A stretch of 64,000 bases of DNA from Paenibacillus polymyxa (GCF_018614975.1 NZ_JAGGNR010000012.1:337838-401837), one strand, 5' to 3'; positions 9,589 to 17,883 are shown, counted from the stretch's first letter. Program-made: numbers and translations. The notes: generated from the letters alone by a model not told the origin.

Positions 9589-10224
9589 ATGAGATGGAAT
9601 AAAGGGATGACCATTGCTGCTGCGGTGGTTGGAATTATACTTATATTATGGTCGGGCAAAAGTGAACAACCACCTAGTGGCTGGGAGCCCTTGCAGCTCG
9701 GCACCGAGAAGCCGACGATAGAGCAGGAACTCCCTGCTGTACAGTCGGCTACTTCGGTTCAGGGCAATACAGGAGCATCTTCGGTAATGGATGCAAGTGG
9801 GCTGCAGACTGGAAATGATGCAAAGACAGATGAGTCTAAAGAGCTTGCGAGCGTTGGGGTTGAAGGTGATTCAGTTGTTCAAACTACAAGTCAGACGAAT
9901 GATAATCCACCGGACACCTCAAATTCGACTGAACCAGTTGTGCAGGGTACGAATTCGAATCCTTCGGTTACTTCCGAGACGGCATTAGGCAGTAATCCCT
10001 CTGTAGTTCGTGAGGAAGTTAGCGACAATGGCAAGATTGATGTGAATACAGCGCCTGTCTCCAAGCTTACGGAGCTTCCCGGAATCGGAGAGAAGAAAGC
10101 TCAGGCTATTGTGGATTATCGGAATGCACATGGTCCTTTTGCGAAAGTCAGTGATCTGACAAAGGTCAAAGGAATCGGCATAAAGATGCTGGAGAAGATG
10201 GCACCGTATGTGCAGATCCAGTAA
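9589..10224 (+). CDS. comEA: ComEA-type DNA receptor, membrane-anchored helix-hairpin-helix protein
   Basis: DNA-binding receptor for transformation, on the outer face of the membrane. From the ATG at 9589 the protein has 211 residues: one membrane helix (about 6-22), a long Ser/Thr/Asn/Gly-rich spacer (about 25-145) and a C-terminal double helix-hairpin-helix (KIDVNTAPVSKLTELPGIG and VKGIGIKMLEKM). The SLBB-like domain found between anchor and HhH in B. subtilis ComEA is not recognisable. The start is uncertain: 9554 and 9487 are in-frame alternatives, but 9589 puts the membrane helix at the N-terminus and follows AGGGAGAGG. It is first in comEA-comEB-comEC. Confidence 0.88.
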   Translation: MRWNKGMTIAAAVVGIILILWSGKSEQPPSGWEPLQLGTEKPTIEQELPAVQSATSVQGNTGASSVMDASGLQTGNDAKTDESKELASVGVEGDSVVQTTSQTNDNPPDTSNSTEPVVQGTNSNPSVTSETALGSNPSVVREEVSDNGKIDVNTAPVSKLTELPGIGEKKAQAIVDYRNAHGPFAKVSDLTKVKGIGIKMLEKMAPYVQIQ

Positions 10225-10263
10225 TATTACGATAAAAAATGTGTTGAACGGGAGGAAAGCAGC

Positions 10264-10785
10264 ATGAGTACAGTAGAGGTACGCAAGGACTGGGATACGT
10301 ATTTTATGGACATCGCGTATATGGTTTCCACCCGTTCCCGCTGTTCGCGTCGTCATGTGGGTGCCGTTCTTGTTCAGGGAAAGAAACTGCTGGGAACAGC
10401 CTATAATGGTGCACCCACCGGCGTCCCGGATTGTTCTGAAGCAGGTTGCATGATATCGGAAGAATATGAGTTGGTCGTGACCGATGGGCAAGAAGAAATG
10501 GTGAAAAAGCAACGATGCATTCGCACAATCCATGCGGAGCAAAATTTGCTTTTATTCACAGATCGAATCGACCGCGAAGGCTCGTCCGTGTATGTGACCG
10601 ACGAACCTTGCTGGACATGTGCCAATATGCTGGCGAATAGCGGGATTACAGAAATCGTGTTTCATCGTTCTTATCCTAAAGATACCGGCAAGGTTACCAA
10701 TATGATGGAACAGAAGGGAATAACGTTCCGCAGGTTGGAGAATTACCAGCCCCCGCGGGAAACGATGATGACCGTGAGTAATTAA
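10264..10785 (+). CDS. comEB: ComEB, deoxycytidylate deaminase
   Basis: 173-residue zinc-dependent dCMP deaminase supplying dUMP for dTTP synthesis; in B. subtilis it is part of the comE operon but is not required for DNA uptake. The zinc site HAE (90-92) and PCWTC (115-119) is intact. Extra cysteines and histidines at the N-terminal side (RCSRRH, DCSEAGC) fit the second zinc site of two-zinc dCMP deaminases. GGAGG precedes the ATG. A hairpin with a T-tract separates it from comEC. Confidence 0.94.
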   Translation: MSTVEVRKDWDTYFMDIAYMVSTRSRCSRRHVGAVLVQGKKLLGTAYNGAPTGVPDCSEAGCMISEEYELVVTDGQEEMVKKQRCIRTIHAEQNLLLFTDRIDREGSSVYVTDEPCWTCANMLANSGITEIVFHRSYPKDTGKVTNMMEQKGITFRRLENYQPPRETMMTVSN

Positions 10786-10818
10786 TGTAAATATGGTTGA
10801 CGAATACGTGAGGGAGAA

Positions 10819-10855
10819 CCTCCGGCAAGCCTCAATTGGCTTTCCGGGGGTTTTT
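10819..10855 (+). terminator. Terminator-like hairpin between comEB and comEC
   Basis: CCTCCGGCAAGCC pairs imperfectly with GGCTTTCCGGGGG around TCAATT, followed by five T. It lies 36 nt before comEC and may attenuate comEC relative to comEA-comEB. Confidence 0.7.
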
Positions 10856-10890
10856 CTGCGTTCAACGGGTGAAATGAAGGAGGGGTAGAA

Positions 10891-13758
10891 ATGAAAGGCA
10901 GACCGTTACTAAGTTTTACGATTTGTTGGTTGTGCGGGAGTGGAATTGCATGCGCATTAACAGGCTGGACGTTAATCTGGGGGTTAATTGGAGCTCTGGC
11001 ATGTTTGCCACTTTTACTTCGTTTTATAGATGTGCGTGGATGGTCTGTTTTATTTTTACTCGTTGCCTTTATTGGAGGCGCTGCACATTGGGAGTGGAAT
11101 GACGCACGCAATCATAGCAGACTGCCCGAGACCCTCCATATTGCTGCTGATGAGCTGGACGGTTGGGCAGCCAAAATTCAGGGTGAGCTGGTGTCAGATG
11201 TACGCATTGATGGAGATCGGGCTGACTTTAAGATACAGATGTCTTCATTATTGCCAATATCGGATTCGTCTGCAGATACAGATCTTGCAGCAGCATCTGC
11301 ATTCAACATAGATGAACAATTGATGGTACAAGTCAGACTGTCGGAGGAAGAAGAACAACAAGTAGCAGCAGGCTGGAAGAGGGGCGATTCAATCACGCTT
11401 AATGGTTCTTTTACAACTCCTGGTGAAGCCAGGAACTTTGGCGGGTTTGATTATCGCAGTCACTTGCGAACTCTGCATATCCACTGGTTGTTCAAAGTGA
11501 AGGGAGCCAGTTCGGTAACAGCAGTTGCTCCTGAGGGACTTGGACAATATAACGTACTACGGTGGACGGATTGGACTAGGCATAAGTTGGGCTCGGCGGT
11601 CGAGGGATTGTTTCCTGAGCCTCATGCAGGATATATGAAGGGTCTTATTATCGGGATGGCGAATGATATCGATCCCGGTACCTATAGTCAATTCTCACAA
11701 TTGGGTTTAACGCACATCATGGCAATCTCCGGAACACATGTTGCGGTCTATGTAGCTTCGCTCCTCCTTCTTCTGTCCTGGCTAAGGTTAACCCGAGAGA
11801 CAGCTCTTACGATTGTTCTGGTGCTATTGCCCGCTTACGTGCTATTGTCCGGCGGTTCGCCTTCAGTGATTCGGGCAGGCATAATGTCCATGATTGGGTT
11901 GTATATGGCTCGTCGTGGTCTTGCCAGAGATGGCCTTCAGATGATCAGCGCAGCCGCGCTCCTGATGATATGGTGGGACCCGTACTTTTTGCTGAGCGTT
12001 AGCTTTCAGTTATCCTTTCTCGTGACCGCAGGTTTGATGATCTATATGCCTTTGGTTAACCGACTGTTCAGCAGCTGGCCGAAATCTCTAGCCGCAACAG
12101 CATCCGTTACCGTGACCGCTCAACTGATTTCTTTTCCGGTAACCATTTTATATTTCAACCAGTTTTCATTGCTCTCATTTGTGGCCAACTTTCTGCTTGT
12201 TTCTTTGATTAGTGCCATTGTATTACCTCTGGGTACGGTCGCCATGCTGTTGTCATTCATATGGGTTCCCTTGGCGAAACCCCTCGCATGGATTGCGATT
12301 CAACTGAATCAACTGACGTTTACAAGCGTGGAGTGGATGAACAGCATGTCAGGTTTTGTATTGATCTGGGCAACACCTTCCCTGTTGTGGATTGCTGCAT
12401 ATTATGCCGTGTTGTATGCCTTACTCTACCTGTTGCATCGTGGCAATGGTGAGCAGCGAGAAACAACGTTTATTGAGGAGGAGACGGCTCCTCTTGTCCG
12501 AAGACAACCTCCAGTTTCCATGGGGAATGTGGGGATACGTTCATCAATGTCTAACGTGGCACAGGATCAAGGTAAGAACCGTGTAGATGGAAAAGAAACT
12601 TCATTAACGACATTAGGAGCCAGTATCGCATGGCCAGAATATACAAGTGCATTTACTGCACGAGGTGCAGGATATTATGCGCATGAACGAATGAGTAAAG
12701 TCCAGCGATGGTTGTGCGGGGGGCTCGCGCTCAGCTGGATTGCCGGATTATGTTGGGCCTACCAGACCCCGCAGCCTGCGGGAAGCGGCATCGTGCAGTT
12801 TTTGGATATTGGGCAGGGAGACAGTACATTGATTACAACACCGGAAGGCAAGCACATTTTGGTGGATGGCGGAGGGACGATTAACTTTGGGAACGCAGAA
12901 CAATCATGGAAAACAAGACGTGATCCGTATGAGGTAGGAGCCAAGGTTGTTGTTCCTTTATTGAAAAAAAGAGGCATCCATCAACTGGATGCTGTCATTG
13001 TCACCCATGCCGACCAGGATCATTTTGGAGGACTGCAGGCAGTGCTGGAACAGATTCCGGTTAAACGATTCATGTTTAATGGCACAACCAGCGGTAAGGA
13101 TAACTTTGATAAGTTACTGAATACAGCCATGGAACGAAAAATTCCTCTATACGCCATTAGGCAGGGCATGTCCTATACGGCTGATAAGGAGACAAGTTTA
13201 CATTTTATAGGTCCAGATCTGGAACACATGGATGTAAATGCATCGGGCAGTTTGCCTGTGTCTGAACACCAGAATCAAGATTCCGTTGTCTTTTTGCTGG
13301 ACATGGCTGGGGCTTCCATGTTGTTCACTGGGGATATGGATGCAGCAGTCGAACAGGATCTGCTCTATATGATTCAGGATGGCTCACTCGCTGAAGCTTT
13401 TGAACAAAAAGGTGCAGATCTTGAAGTTGCAGAGGGAGTTGTACAAAGGGTACTTACACGCCCGTTGCAAGGTAATTCAAATGATGCTTCAGCATTTGTC
13501 TCCATTGACGTTCTAAAGGTCGCTCATCATGGTAGCAAAACGTCGTCCACTGAAGCCTGGCTCCAATACTGGAACGCCAAAACCGCTGTGATATCTGCAG
13601 GAGTTAACAATACATATGGGCACCCCAATCCGGGAGTGATGGAACGTCTGGAGGCTACCGGGTCAGATATTTATCGGACAGATCAGATGGGTGAGGTTCA
13701 GATGAGAGTGAAGGATGGGAAGATTGATATCCGGTACAAGTTGAACGGGGTTGAGTGA
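10891..13758 (+). CDS. comEC: ComEC/Rec2 DNA-uptake channel protein
   Basis: Integral membrane protein that passes single-stranded DNA through the membrane during transformation. 955 residues: N-terminal membrane segments and a soluble OB-like region (to about 230), the competence domain with THIMAISGTHVAVY near 274 and about eight membrane helices, and a C-terminal metallo-beta-lactamase domain with HADQDH (706-711) and HHGSKTSS. It is much longer than B. subtilis ComEC (about 776); extra length includes a polar linker of about 90 residues (about 520-610) before the last membrane helix and a shorter insert within the beta-lactamase-like domain. ATG preceded by AAGGAGGGG. Confidence 0.95.
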   Translation: MKGRPLLSFTICWLCGSGIACALTGWTLIWGLIGALACLPLLLRFIDVRGWSVLFLLVAFIGGAAHWEWNDARNHSRLPETLHIAADELDGWAAKIQGELVSDVRIDGDRADFKIQMSSLLPISDSSADTDLAAASAFNIDEQLMVQVRLSEEEEQQVAAGWKRGDSITLNGSFTTPGEARNFGGFDYRSHLRTLHIHWLFKVKGASSVTAVAPEGLGQYNVLRWTDWTRHKLGSAVEGLFPEPHAGYMKGLIIGMANDIDPGTYSQFSQLGLTHIMAISGTHVAVYVASLLLLLSWLRLTRETALTIVLVLLPAYVLLSGGSPSVIRAGIMSMIGLYMARRGLARDGLQMISAAALLMIWWDPYFLLSVSFQLSFLVTAGLMIYMPLVNRLFSSWPKSLAATASVTVTAQLISFPVTILYFNQFSLLSFVANFLLVSLISAIVLPLGTVAMLLSFIWVPLAKPLAWIAIQLNQLTFTSVEWMNSMSGFVLIWATPSLLWIAAYYAVLYALLYLLHRGNGEQRETTFIEEETAPLVRRQPPVSMGNVGIRSSMSNVAQDQGKNRVDGKETSLTTLGASIAWPEYTSAFTARGAGYYAHERMSKVQRWLCGGLALSWIAGLCWAYQTPQPAGSGIVQFLDIGQGDSTLITTPEGKHILVDGGGTINFGNAEQSWKTRRDPYEVGAKVVVPLLKKRGIHQLDAVIVTHADQDHFGGLQAVLEQIPVKRFMFNGTTSGKDNFDKLLNTAMERKIPLYAIRQGMSYTADKETSLHFIGPDLEHMDVNASGSLPVSEHQNQDSVVFLLDMAGASMLFTGDMDAAVEQDLLYMIQDGSLAEAFEQKGADLEVAEGVVQRVLTRPLQGNSNDASAFVSIDVLKVAHHGSKTSSTEAWLQYWNAKTAVISAGVNNTYGHPNPGVMERLEATGSDIYRTDQMGEVQMRVKDGKIDIRYKLNGVE

Positions 13759-13776
13759 CGGCACGCAATCTATTTA

Positions 13777-14226
13777 TCACTGTGATGATGAGTGAAGAAA
13801 ACTCCGATTTAATACCAATTGGAAGGTTAAAAAGACAAGTGAACTTCCAATAATGTGGATAGACTGAGCAGAAAAAGTAGTGAAGTTAAGTGTGAATATC
13901 GAGAAGATAATCCCACCTATGAAGCCTAATAGACCATATGCGGCAATAGTAACGAGCAATCTCATATACGTAGTATCTTTTTTTCTGTATAAAAGTAATC
14001 CATCCACCAATATGGAAAGTGGCATAATTAAGAAAAGTAAAATAGCGAGGTTAATCAATAATCCAACTGCAAATTTATACCCGAATGAATAATAGAAAGT
14101 ATTCTCTATTCTTTCATCCAACGGGACATAGTGATATATCCCCATTACAAGTGAAATGAAAATTGCAGTTAAAACAGCTGCAAGTATTTTTCCCCGCGGC
14201 CTATTAATTCTATGGGTGTTTGTCAT
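13777..14226 (-). CDS. Hypothetical membrane protein, four predicted helices
   Basis: 149 residues with hydrophobic segments at about 13-31, 50-75, 85-110 and 120-140, a basic N-terminus and a polar C-terminal tail. I recognise no family. GGAGG lies 11 nt upstream of the ATG on the minus strand. It is convergent with comEC (18 nt apart) and is the first gene of the accessory stretch between comEC and holA; its codon use is AT-rich compared with the com genes. Confidence 0.65.
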   Translation of the reverse strand: MTNTHRINRPRGKILAAVLTAIFISLVMGIYHYVPLDERIENTFYYSFGYKFAVGLLINLAILLFLIMPLSILVDGLLLYRKKDTTYMRLLVTIAAYGLLGFIGGIIFSIFTLNFTTFSAQSIHIIGSSLVFLTFQLVLNRSFLHSSSQ

Positions 14227-14567
14227 TTAAATATTAACCTCCATCTTAAATAACTATGTTCAACAAGAGAGAGACTAAGGAAGTTACTATATTTTAACAT
14301 ACAGAGGTTGAGAAAAAGTGGAAAAAGAGAAAGAAAGCACTTATTTGACCTTTAAAAGAAAAAAAGTTGTTTCGCTGTGAATGACTTTTTTCTTAATTTG
14401 CATGATGGTCCCGCGGTTCAAGTTACTGAGTATCATTTGATAATTAACAAAGTTCAAGAACTTATTGAAGCAGTCATAACTGAACATGTCGCAAATTTTG
14501 AAATGGATATTAGCTCGGTTCCGAGTGTACATTGTTTTTGCAGAAGTGAAAAAAATTTTTTGGATGC

Positions 14568-14595
14568 GAAAACTTTTTGGGAACCCGTATACGTC
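14568..14595 (+). promoter_or_regulatory. Putative SigV-type ECF promoter before sigV
   Basis: GAAAAC (AAAAC at 14569-14573), an 18-nt spacer beginning TTTTTGGG, and CGTC at 14592-14595. The site shares AAAACTTT and CGTC with two more sites downstream (16130 and 17463), two of the three having identical spacing. It would start transcription about 40 nt before the sigV ATG, suggesting autoregulation. The rest of the 416-nt gap from 14227 holds no convincing gene. Confidence 0.6.
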
Positions 14596-14642
14596 TTACT
14601 TCTTGTTACGACAAAAGATTTATAGAAAAGGGATAATCGACC

Positions 14643-15128
14643 ATGTTCAATAGGAAAACTGAAAAAATTCTTACACACTGTATTACCGAGCATAAAGAGA
14701 ACGTATACCGACTTGCTTATAGCTATGTCAAAAATAAGGATGATGCCCTGGATATCGTACAAGACTCCATATACAAAGCGATGACGAATCTTGAACGTCT
14801 GAAGAACCCAGACGCGGTCAAAAGCTGGTTTTACCGGATTGTGGTGAATACCGCCCTGGATTTTCTGCGCAGAAACAAAAAGGTTCAGGCGATGGATCAT
14901 GAAATGATCGAAACCTACAGCCTCGGGGCAGAAGATACGTATACGGACATTGATTTGAAGCTAACGCTCGAATCCTTGCCGGATAAATACAAGAGCGTCA
15001 TTATACTGAGATATTTTGAAGACATGAAGATCGAAGAAGTTGCTGCTGTACTGGATGAGAATGTGAATACGATTAAAACAAGGCTGTATCAGGCGCATCA
15101 GCTATTGCGAATCAAAATGAATGATTAA
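14643..15128 (+). CDS. sigV: ECF sigma factor, SigV type
   Basis: 161-residue extracytoplasmic-function sigma factor with region 2 (LAYSYVKNKDDALDIVQDSIYKA split by the usual helix) and region 4 (IILRYFEDMKIEEVA, then TIKTRLYQAHQLL). Sequence resemblance to B. subtilis SigV is strong across the whole length, for instance AYSYVKN, ALDIVQ, KSWFYRI and DFLRRNKK. In B. subtilis SigV responds to lysozyme and directs expression of lysozyme-resistance genes. It lies 23 nt before an RsiV-type anti-sigma, which supports the assignment. AAAGGG precedes the ATG. Confidence 0.92.
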   Translation: MFNRKTEKILTHCITEHKENVYRLAYSYVKNKDDALDIVQDSIYKAMTNLERLKNPDAVKSWFYRIVVNTALDFLRRNKKVQAMDHEMIETYSLGAEDTYTDIDLKLTLESLPDKYKSVIILRYFEDMKIEEVAAVLDENVNTIKTRLYQAHQLLRIKMND

Positions 15129-15151
15129 ACAACCAAAGGAGAACGAGTAAG

Positions 15152-16042
15152 ATGAACAATAACATGGAACAGCTGCGAAAAGAATATCAAGAAATACCCA
15201 TTCCAGATGAATTGGATAGCATTGTAAACCAATCGATTCATAAATTCTCTAAGGAGGGAAGGAGGGGCCTCGGCTCAAAGTACAGATGGTTAGCCGTTTC
15301 CAGTGCGGCTGCGTTCATGTTCCTTGTTGCGATCAATGTCAGTCCTCCTGTAGCGAAAGCCTTGTCATCCATACCGGGTGTGGACCGGGTTATCCAGGTG
15401 CTCACGTTGAAGGAATACGTGGTTGACGAGTCTAATTACAATGCGAATATCAAAGTGCCTTCCATTACCGATATGGAGAATGAGCAGTTGCAAAGCGGGT
15501 TGAACGAGAAATATATGAAGGAGAACAAAGCGCTTTACGAAAAGTTCCAGGCGGAAATCAGCGAATTGAAGAAGCAAGGCGGAGGCCATCTGGGACTTGA
15601 TGTCGGATATGAAGTGAAGACGGACAACGACGAGATTTTATCTATACAAAGATACGTGGTCGAGACCGCCGGTTCATCCTCGGAGAAGCTTCAGTTTGAT
15701 ACGATCGATAAGAAAAGCCAAATTCTCATAACCCTGCCGATGCTGTTCAAGGACGATCGTTATGTTAGGCTCATCAGCGACAACGTTAAAGAGCAGATGC
15801 AGGTGCAAATGAGAGCGGACCCTAATAAGATTTACTGGGCTCCGGGAGCTACCGACGTGCCGATCACCAGTGAGTTCCAGAGCATCGCGAAGGATCAAGG
15901 CTTCTATATCAACAACGATGGTAAGCTGGTGATTGCTTTCAACGAATATGACGTCGCGCCAGGGTATATGGGTTCTGTGGAATTCGTCATTCCTACGGAT
16001 GTGTTGAAAGACGTTGTGATTAACAACAAATACATTAAGTAA
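15152..16042 (+). CDS. rsiV: RsiV-type anti-sigma factor and lysozyme receptor homologue
   Basis: 296 residues: an N-terminal cytoplasmic sigma-binding part (1-44), one membrane helix (about 46-65), a signal-peptidase-like AKA at 68-70, and an ectodomain of the DUF4163/DUF3298 type ending in VIAFNEYDVAPGYMGSVEF. It matches B. subtilis RsiV along its length (for example YDTIDKK, ITLP-LFKDD and the AxA after the helix). Known RsiV binds lysozyme, which exposes the AxA site to signal peptidase and leads to site-2 cleavage and release of SigV; the conserved architecture suggests the same here (inference). GGAG precedes the ATG; a terminator follows. Confidence 0.92.
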   Translation: MNNNMEQLRKEYQEIPIPDELDSIVNQSIHKFSKEGRRGLGSKYRWLAVSSAAAFMFLVAINVSPPVAKALSSIPGVDRVIQVLTLKEYVVDESNYNANIKVPSITDMENEQLQSGLNEKYMKENKALYEKFQAEISELKKQGGGHLGLDVGYEVKTDNDEILSIQRYVVETAGSSSEKLQFDTIDKKSQILITLPMLFKDDRYVRLISDNVKEQMQVQMRADPNKIYWAPGATDVPITSEFQSIAKDQGFYINNDGKLVIAFNEYDVAPGYMGSVEFVIPTDVLKDVVINNKYIK

Positions 16043-16050
16043 TGGAAGAG

Positions 16051-16084
16051 ACCGGTGATCGGGTACCCCGCGCCGGTTTTTTTT
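16051..16084 (+). terminator. Intrinsic terminator after rsiV
   Basis: ACCGGTGATCGGGT pairs with the segment ending CGCCGGT (stem ACCGG/CCGGT with inner GC pairs), followed by eight T from about 16077. Confidence 0.75.
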
Positions 16085-16128
16085 GTTAGTACTTTGGTCG
16101 AAGAGACATTGTTCTGTTTTTGATTTTC

Positions 16129-16156
16129 CAAAACTTTCTGCACCATCTCATGCGTC
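16129..16156 (+). promoter_or_regulatory. Putative SigV-type ECF promoter before the secreted RsiV-like gene
   Basis: CAAAAC (AAAAC at 16130-16134), an 18-nt spacer beginning TTTCTG, and CGTC at 16153-16156. The spacing and the AAAACTTT block are the same as in the site before sigV. It lies between the rsiV terminator and the next gene, so that gene would have its own SigV-dependent start about 50 nt upstream. Confidence 0.6.
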
Positions 16157-16215
16157 TAGCCAATGAGTGTGCGAGATCAGACACTCATAAAAAGAGATGG
16201 AGGATGAAAAAAGCT

Positions 16216-16992
16216 ATGAAAAAGAAAACGATAACATACATGAAGATGGGGGCCATGGGCTGTGTAGCCATGCTCGGCGTCGGCGCAGCGAGCTTATCTG
16301 CAAATGCGCTGGCCTCGGCACCTGTTTCAGCGAACGTAACTGTCAGCTCTAAGGTACATGCAGCCGTCCCTTCGGCTACAGGAATAAAAATCGTGGAGAA
16401 GGTACTGAGCACAACAAGCAAGAACCTTATTGTGAACATCAAGGTACCTCAGCTGGACGGCATGCTTGACACCAGATACCAGAATGAATTGAATGGCATC
16501 CTTTTATCCCGTGCGCAAAAGGATCTTGCTCAGTGGGAGAAGGAGGCCGCAGAAACGGCCAAAAAGGCAAAAGTAAATCACCAGAAGTTCCACCCCTATG
16601 AATTTTACGTCAGCTATAAGCTAAAGTCGGACGGAACTGGAAACCCGGCAGGAGTAGTTTCCCTTGAAGTAATCACAGAAGGTTACAGGGGCGGAACAAG
16701 CATGCCCCGGATCGATACCTACAACTTGAAAAATGCCTCTGCGGCTCAGCGCGTGAAACTGGAGGATCTCCTCGGTTCTAACTATAAAGAAAAGCTTGAT
16801 GCAGATATTCTTACGCAAATGAGAAAGGATCCCGATCAATACTTCCTGGAAGAATTCAAAGGGACGCTCACGGAACAGTCGTTTTATATTGAAAAAGGCG
16901 AACTGGTTATCGTCTTCCCGAAATACAGTATCGCGCCGGGATATGTGGGTTCACCGGAGTTCCGTTTTAATTTGAAGAATGCTAGCCTCTGA
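16216..16992 (+). CDS. Secreted RsiV-ectodomain-like protein (DUF4163/DUF3298)
   Basis: 258 residues with a signal peptide (basic start, hydrophobic core about 11-30, ALA at 31-33) and then a free-standing domain resembling the RsiV ectodomain. The closing motif LVIVFPKYSIAPGYVGSPEF parallels LVIAFNEYDVAPGYMGSVEF of the preceding RsiV. There is no sigma-binding part and no membrane helix after the signal, so it cannot be an anti-sigma factor. The ATG at 16216 lies 12 nt from GGAGG; 16204 is an alternative start directly abutting that site. It may bind the same ligand as RsiV, probably lysozyme, as a soluble sink (inference). Confidence 0.85.
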   Translation: MKKKTITYMKMGAMGCVAMLGVGAASLSANALASAPVSANVTVSSKVHAAVPSATGIKIVEKVLSTTSKNLIVNIKVPQLDGMLDTRYQNELNGILLSRAQKDLAQWEKEAAETAKKAKVNHQKFHPYEFYVSYKLKSDGTGNPAGVVSLEVITEGYRGGTSMPRIDTYNLKNASAAQRVKLEDLLGSNYKEKLDADILTQMRKDPDQYFLEEFKGTLTEQSFYIEKGELVIVFPKYSIAPGYVGSPEFRFNLKNASL

Positions 16993-17360
16993 GGCAAAGC
17001 CGAATGATATGAAGCCAGAAGTCGCAGTATAGTTGGATCTGAAAAAGGTGGCAGCTTACTAAGGGAGCCTATGGCGTGACGATCGTTTTGCTCGACGTTG
17101 CACAGAATCTCTGTTATAGAAGTGTAGTGAGGTTCAGCCGCAAAGTCTGCAAAAGTATAAAATGATCATTGGACAAGCGCGTCCTACGAGATGTATTCCT
17201 ATTTCTTCTCGAAAATGGCTCCCAAAGCGCTCGGCGTAGCTAATGTGATTCATAAAAATCATTTTTACGTGCAATCCAATTTGTGTCCGACATTCTAAAT
17301 GTACAATTACAACATTAATTCAAGTCTTATGCTGAAAACATGACGATTATTCTGAATATG
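16993..17360 (+). other. Intergenic stretch with possible coding remnants
   Basis: No intact gene. Short coding-like fragments in different frames are separated by stops, for example a run around 17190-17298 reading SYEMYSYFFSKMAPKALGVA and one around 17055-17160 reading KGAYGVTIVLLDVAQNL. I cannot assign them to a family. They suggest decay of one or more genes between the secreted RsiV-like gene and the oatA relic. Confidence 0.4.
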
Positions 17361-17397
17361 GCATCCCGTAGCCTCTCTTCTTACGGGATGCTTTTTT
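17361..17397 (+). terminator. Intrinsic terminator upstream of the oatA relic
   Basis: GCATCCCGTA pairs perfectly with TACGGGATGC around an 11-nt loop, followed by TTTTTT. Confidence 0.9.
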
Positions 17398-17461
17398 AGT
17401 TCTAAGAAGGTAGAAGTTCCATGAAATTGTTTTGCTCTCCTCATTGGTTACATGAATTGGA

Positions 17462-17488
17462 TAAAACTTTTTTCACAAGCTCGGCGTC
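17462..17488 (+). promoter_or_regulatory. Putative SigV-type ECF promoter before the oatA relic and pdaC
   Basis: TAAAAC (AAAAC at 17463-17467), a 17-nt spacer beginning TTTTTT, and CGTC at 17485-17488. It shares the AAAACTTT block with the two other sites, with one nucleotide less spacing. No terminator is visible between it and the pdaC-like gene, so it may now drive that gene through the relic. Confidence 0.5.
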
Positions 17489-17532
17489 CTGCCTATGAGC
17501 GACAAATTAAAAAGGACAGGGACGAAAGCAAA

Positions 17533-17883
17533 ATGAATGACAACACGAATCATTTCGGAAGTCTAATCCGGAACTTTGCACCGGTACGAGGAGACGGTAA
17601 ACGTTATATGCCAGGACTTGATGGCTTAAGGGCATTTTTTTCGTCATATCTGGCTATCTCATCACCGACCAAATCATTCAGGAATGGAAGAAGGATCATC
17701 ATTTGAGCCTTTTAAACTTTGGATTCGCAGGGCGCGCAGACTGCTACCTGCCAAAATTGTGATGCTGCTCTTCACAGCGGCGTGGCTCCTCATTATCGAT
17801 CTCTCGAGATTGAAGGCACTCAGTGGGGCGGGCCGCCATCGACGGAAGAAATGATAGACAATGACTTGCAGTTTTATGACTAG
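17533..17883 (+). pseudogene. oatA: Decayed OatA-like peptidoglycan O-acetyltransferase
   Basis: Acyltransferase-3 remnants appear in order but in three frames: RYMPGLDGLRA from the ATG at 17533, then FFVISGYLITDQIIQEWKK from about 17638 in another frame, then LWIRRARRLLPAKIVMLLF from about 17717 in a third. These match the N-terminal membrane domain of OatA-type enzymes. About 25 codons normally found between GLRA and FFV are missing, and almost all of the rest of the protein (over 500 residues) is absent. A short open tail ends at TAG 17881-17883, 23 nt before pdaC. In B. subtilis oatA is the third gene of the sigV operon, so this is the expected gene in the expected place, but broken. Confidence 0.8.

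Noticed and set aside
14377..14625. Small open frame of 82 codons upstream of sigV
   Set aside because: It has a GTG start without a ribosome binding site, and the putative sigV promoter lies inside its 3' end. A decayed gene cannot be excluded.
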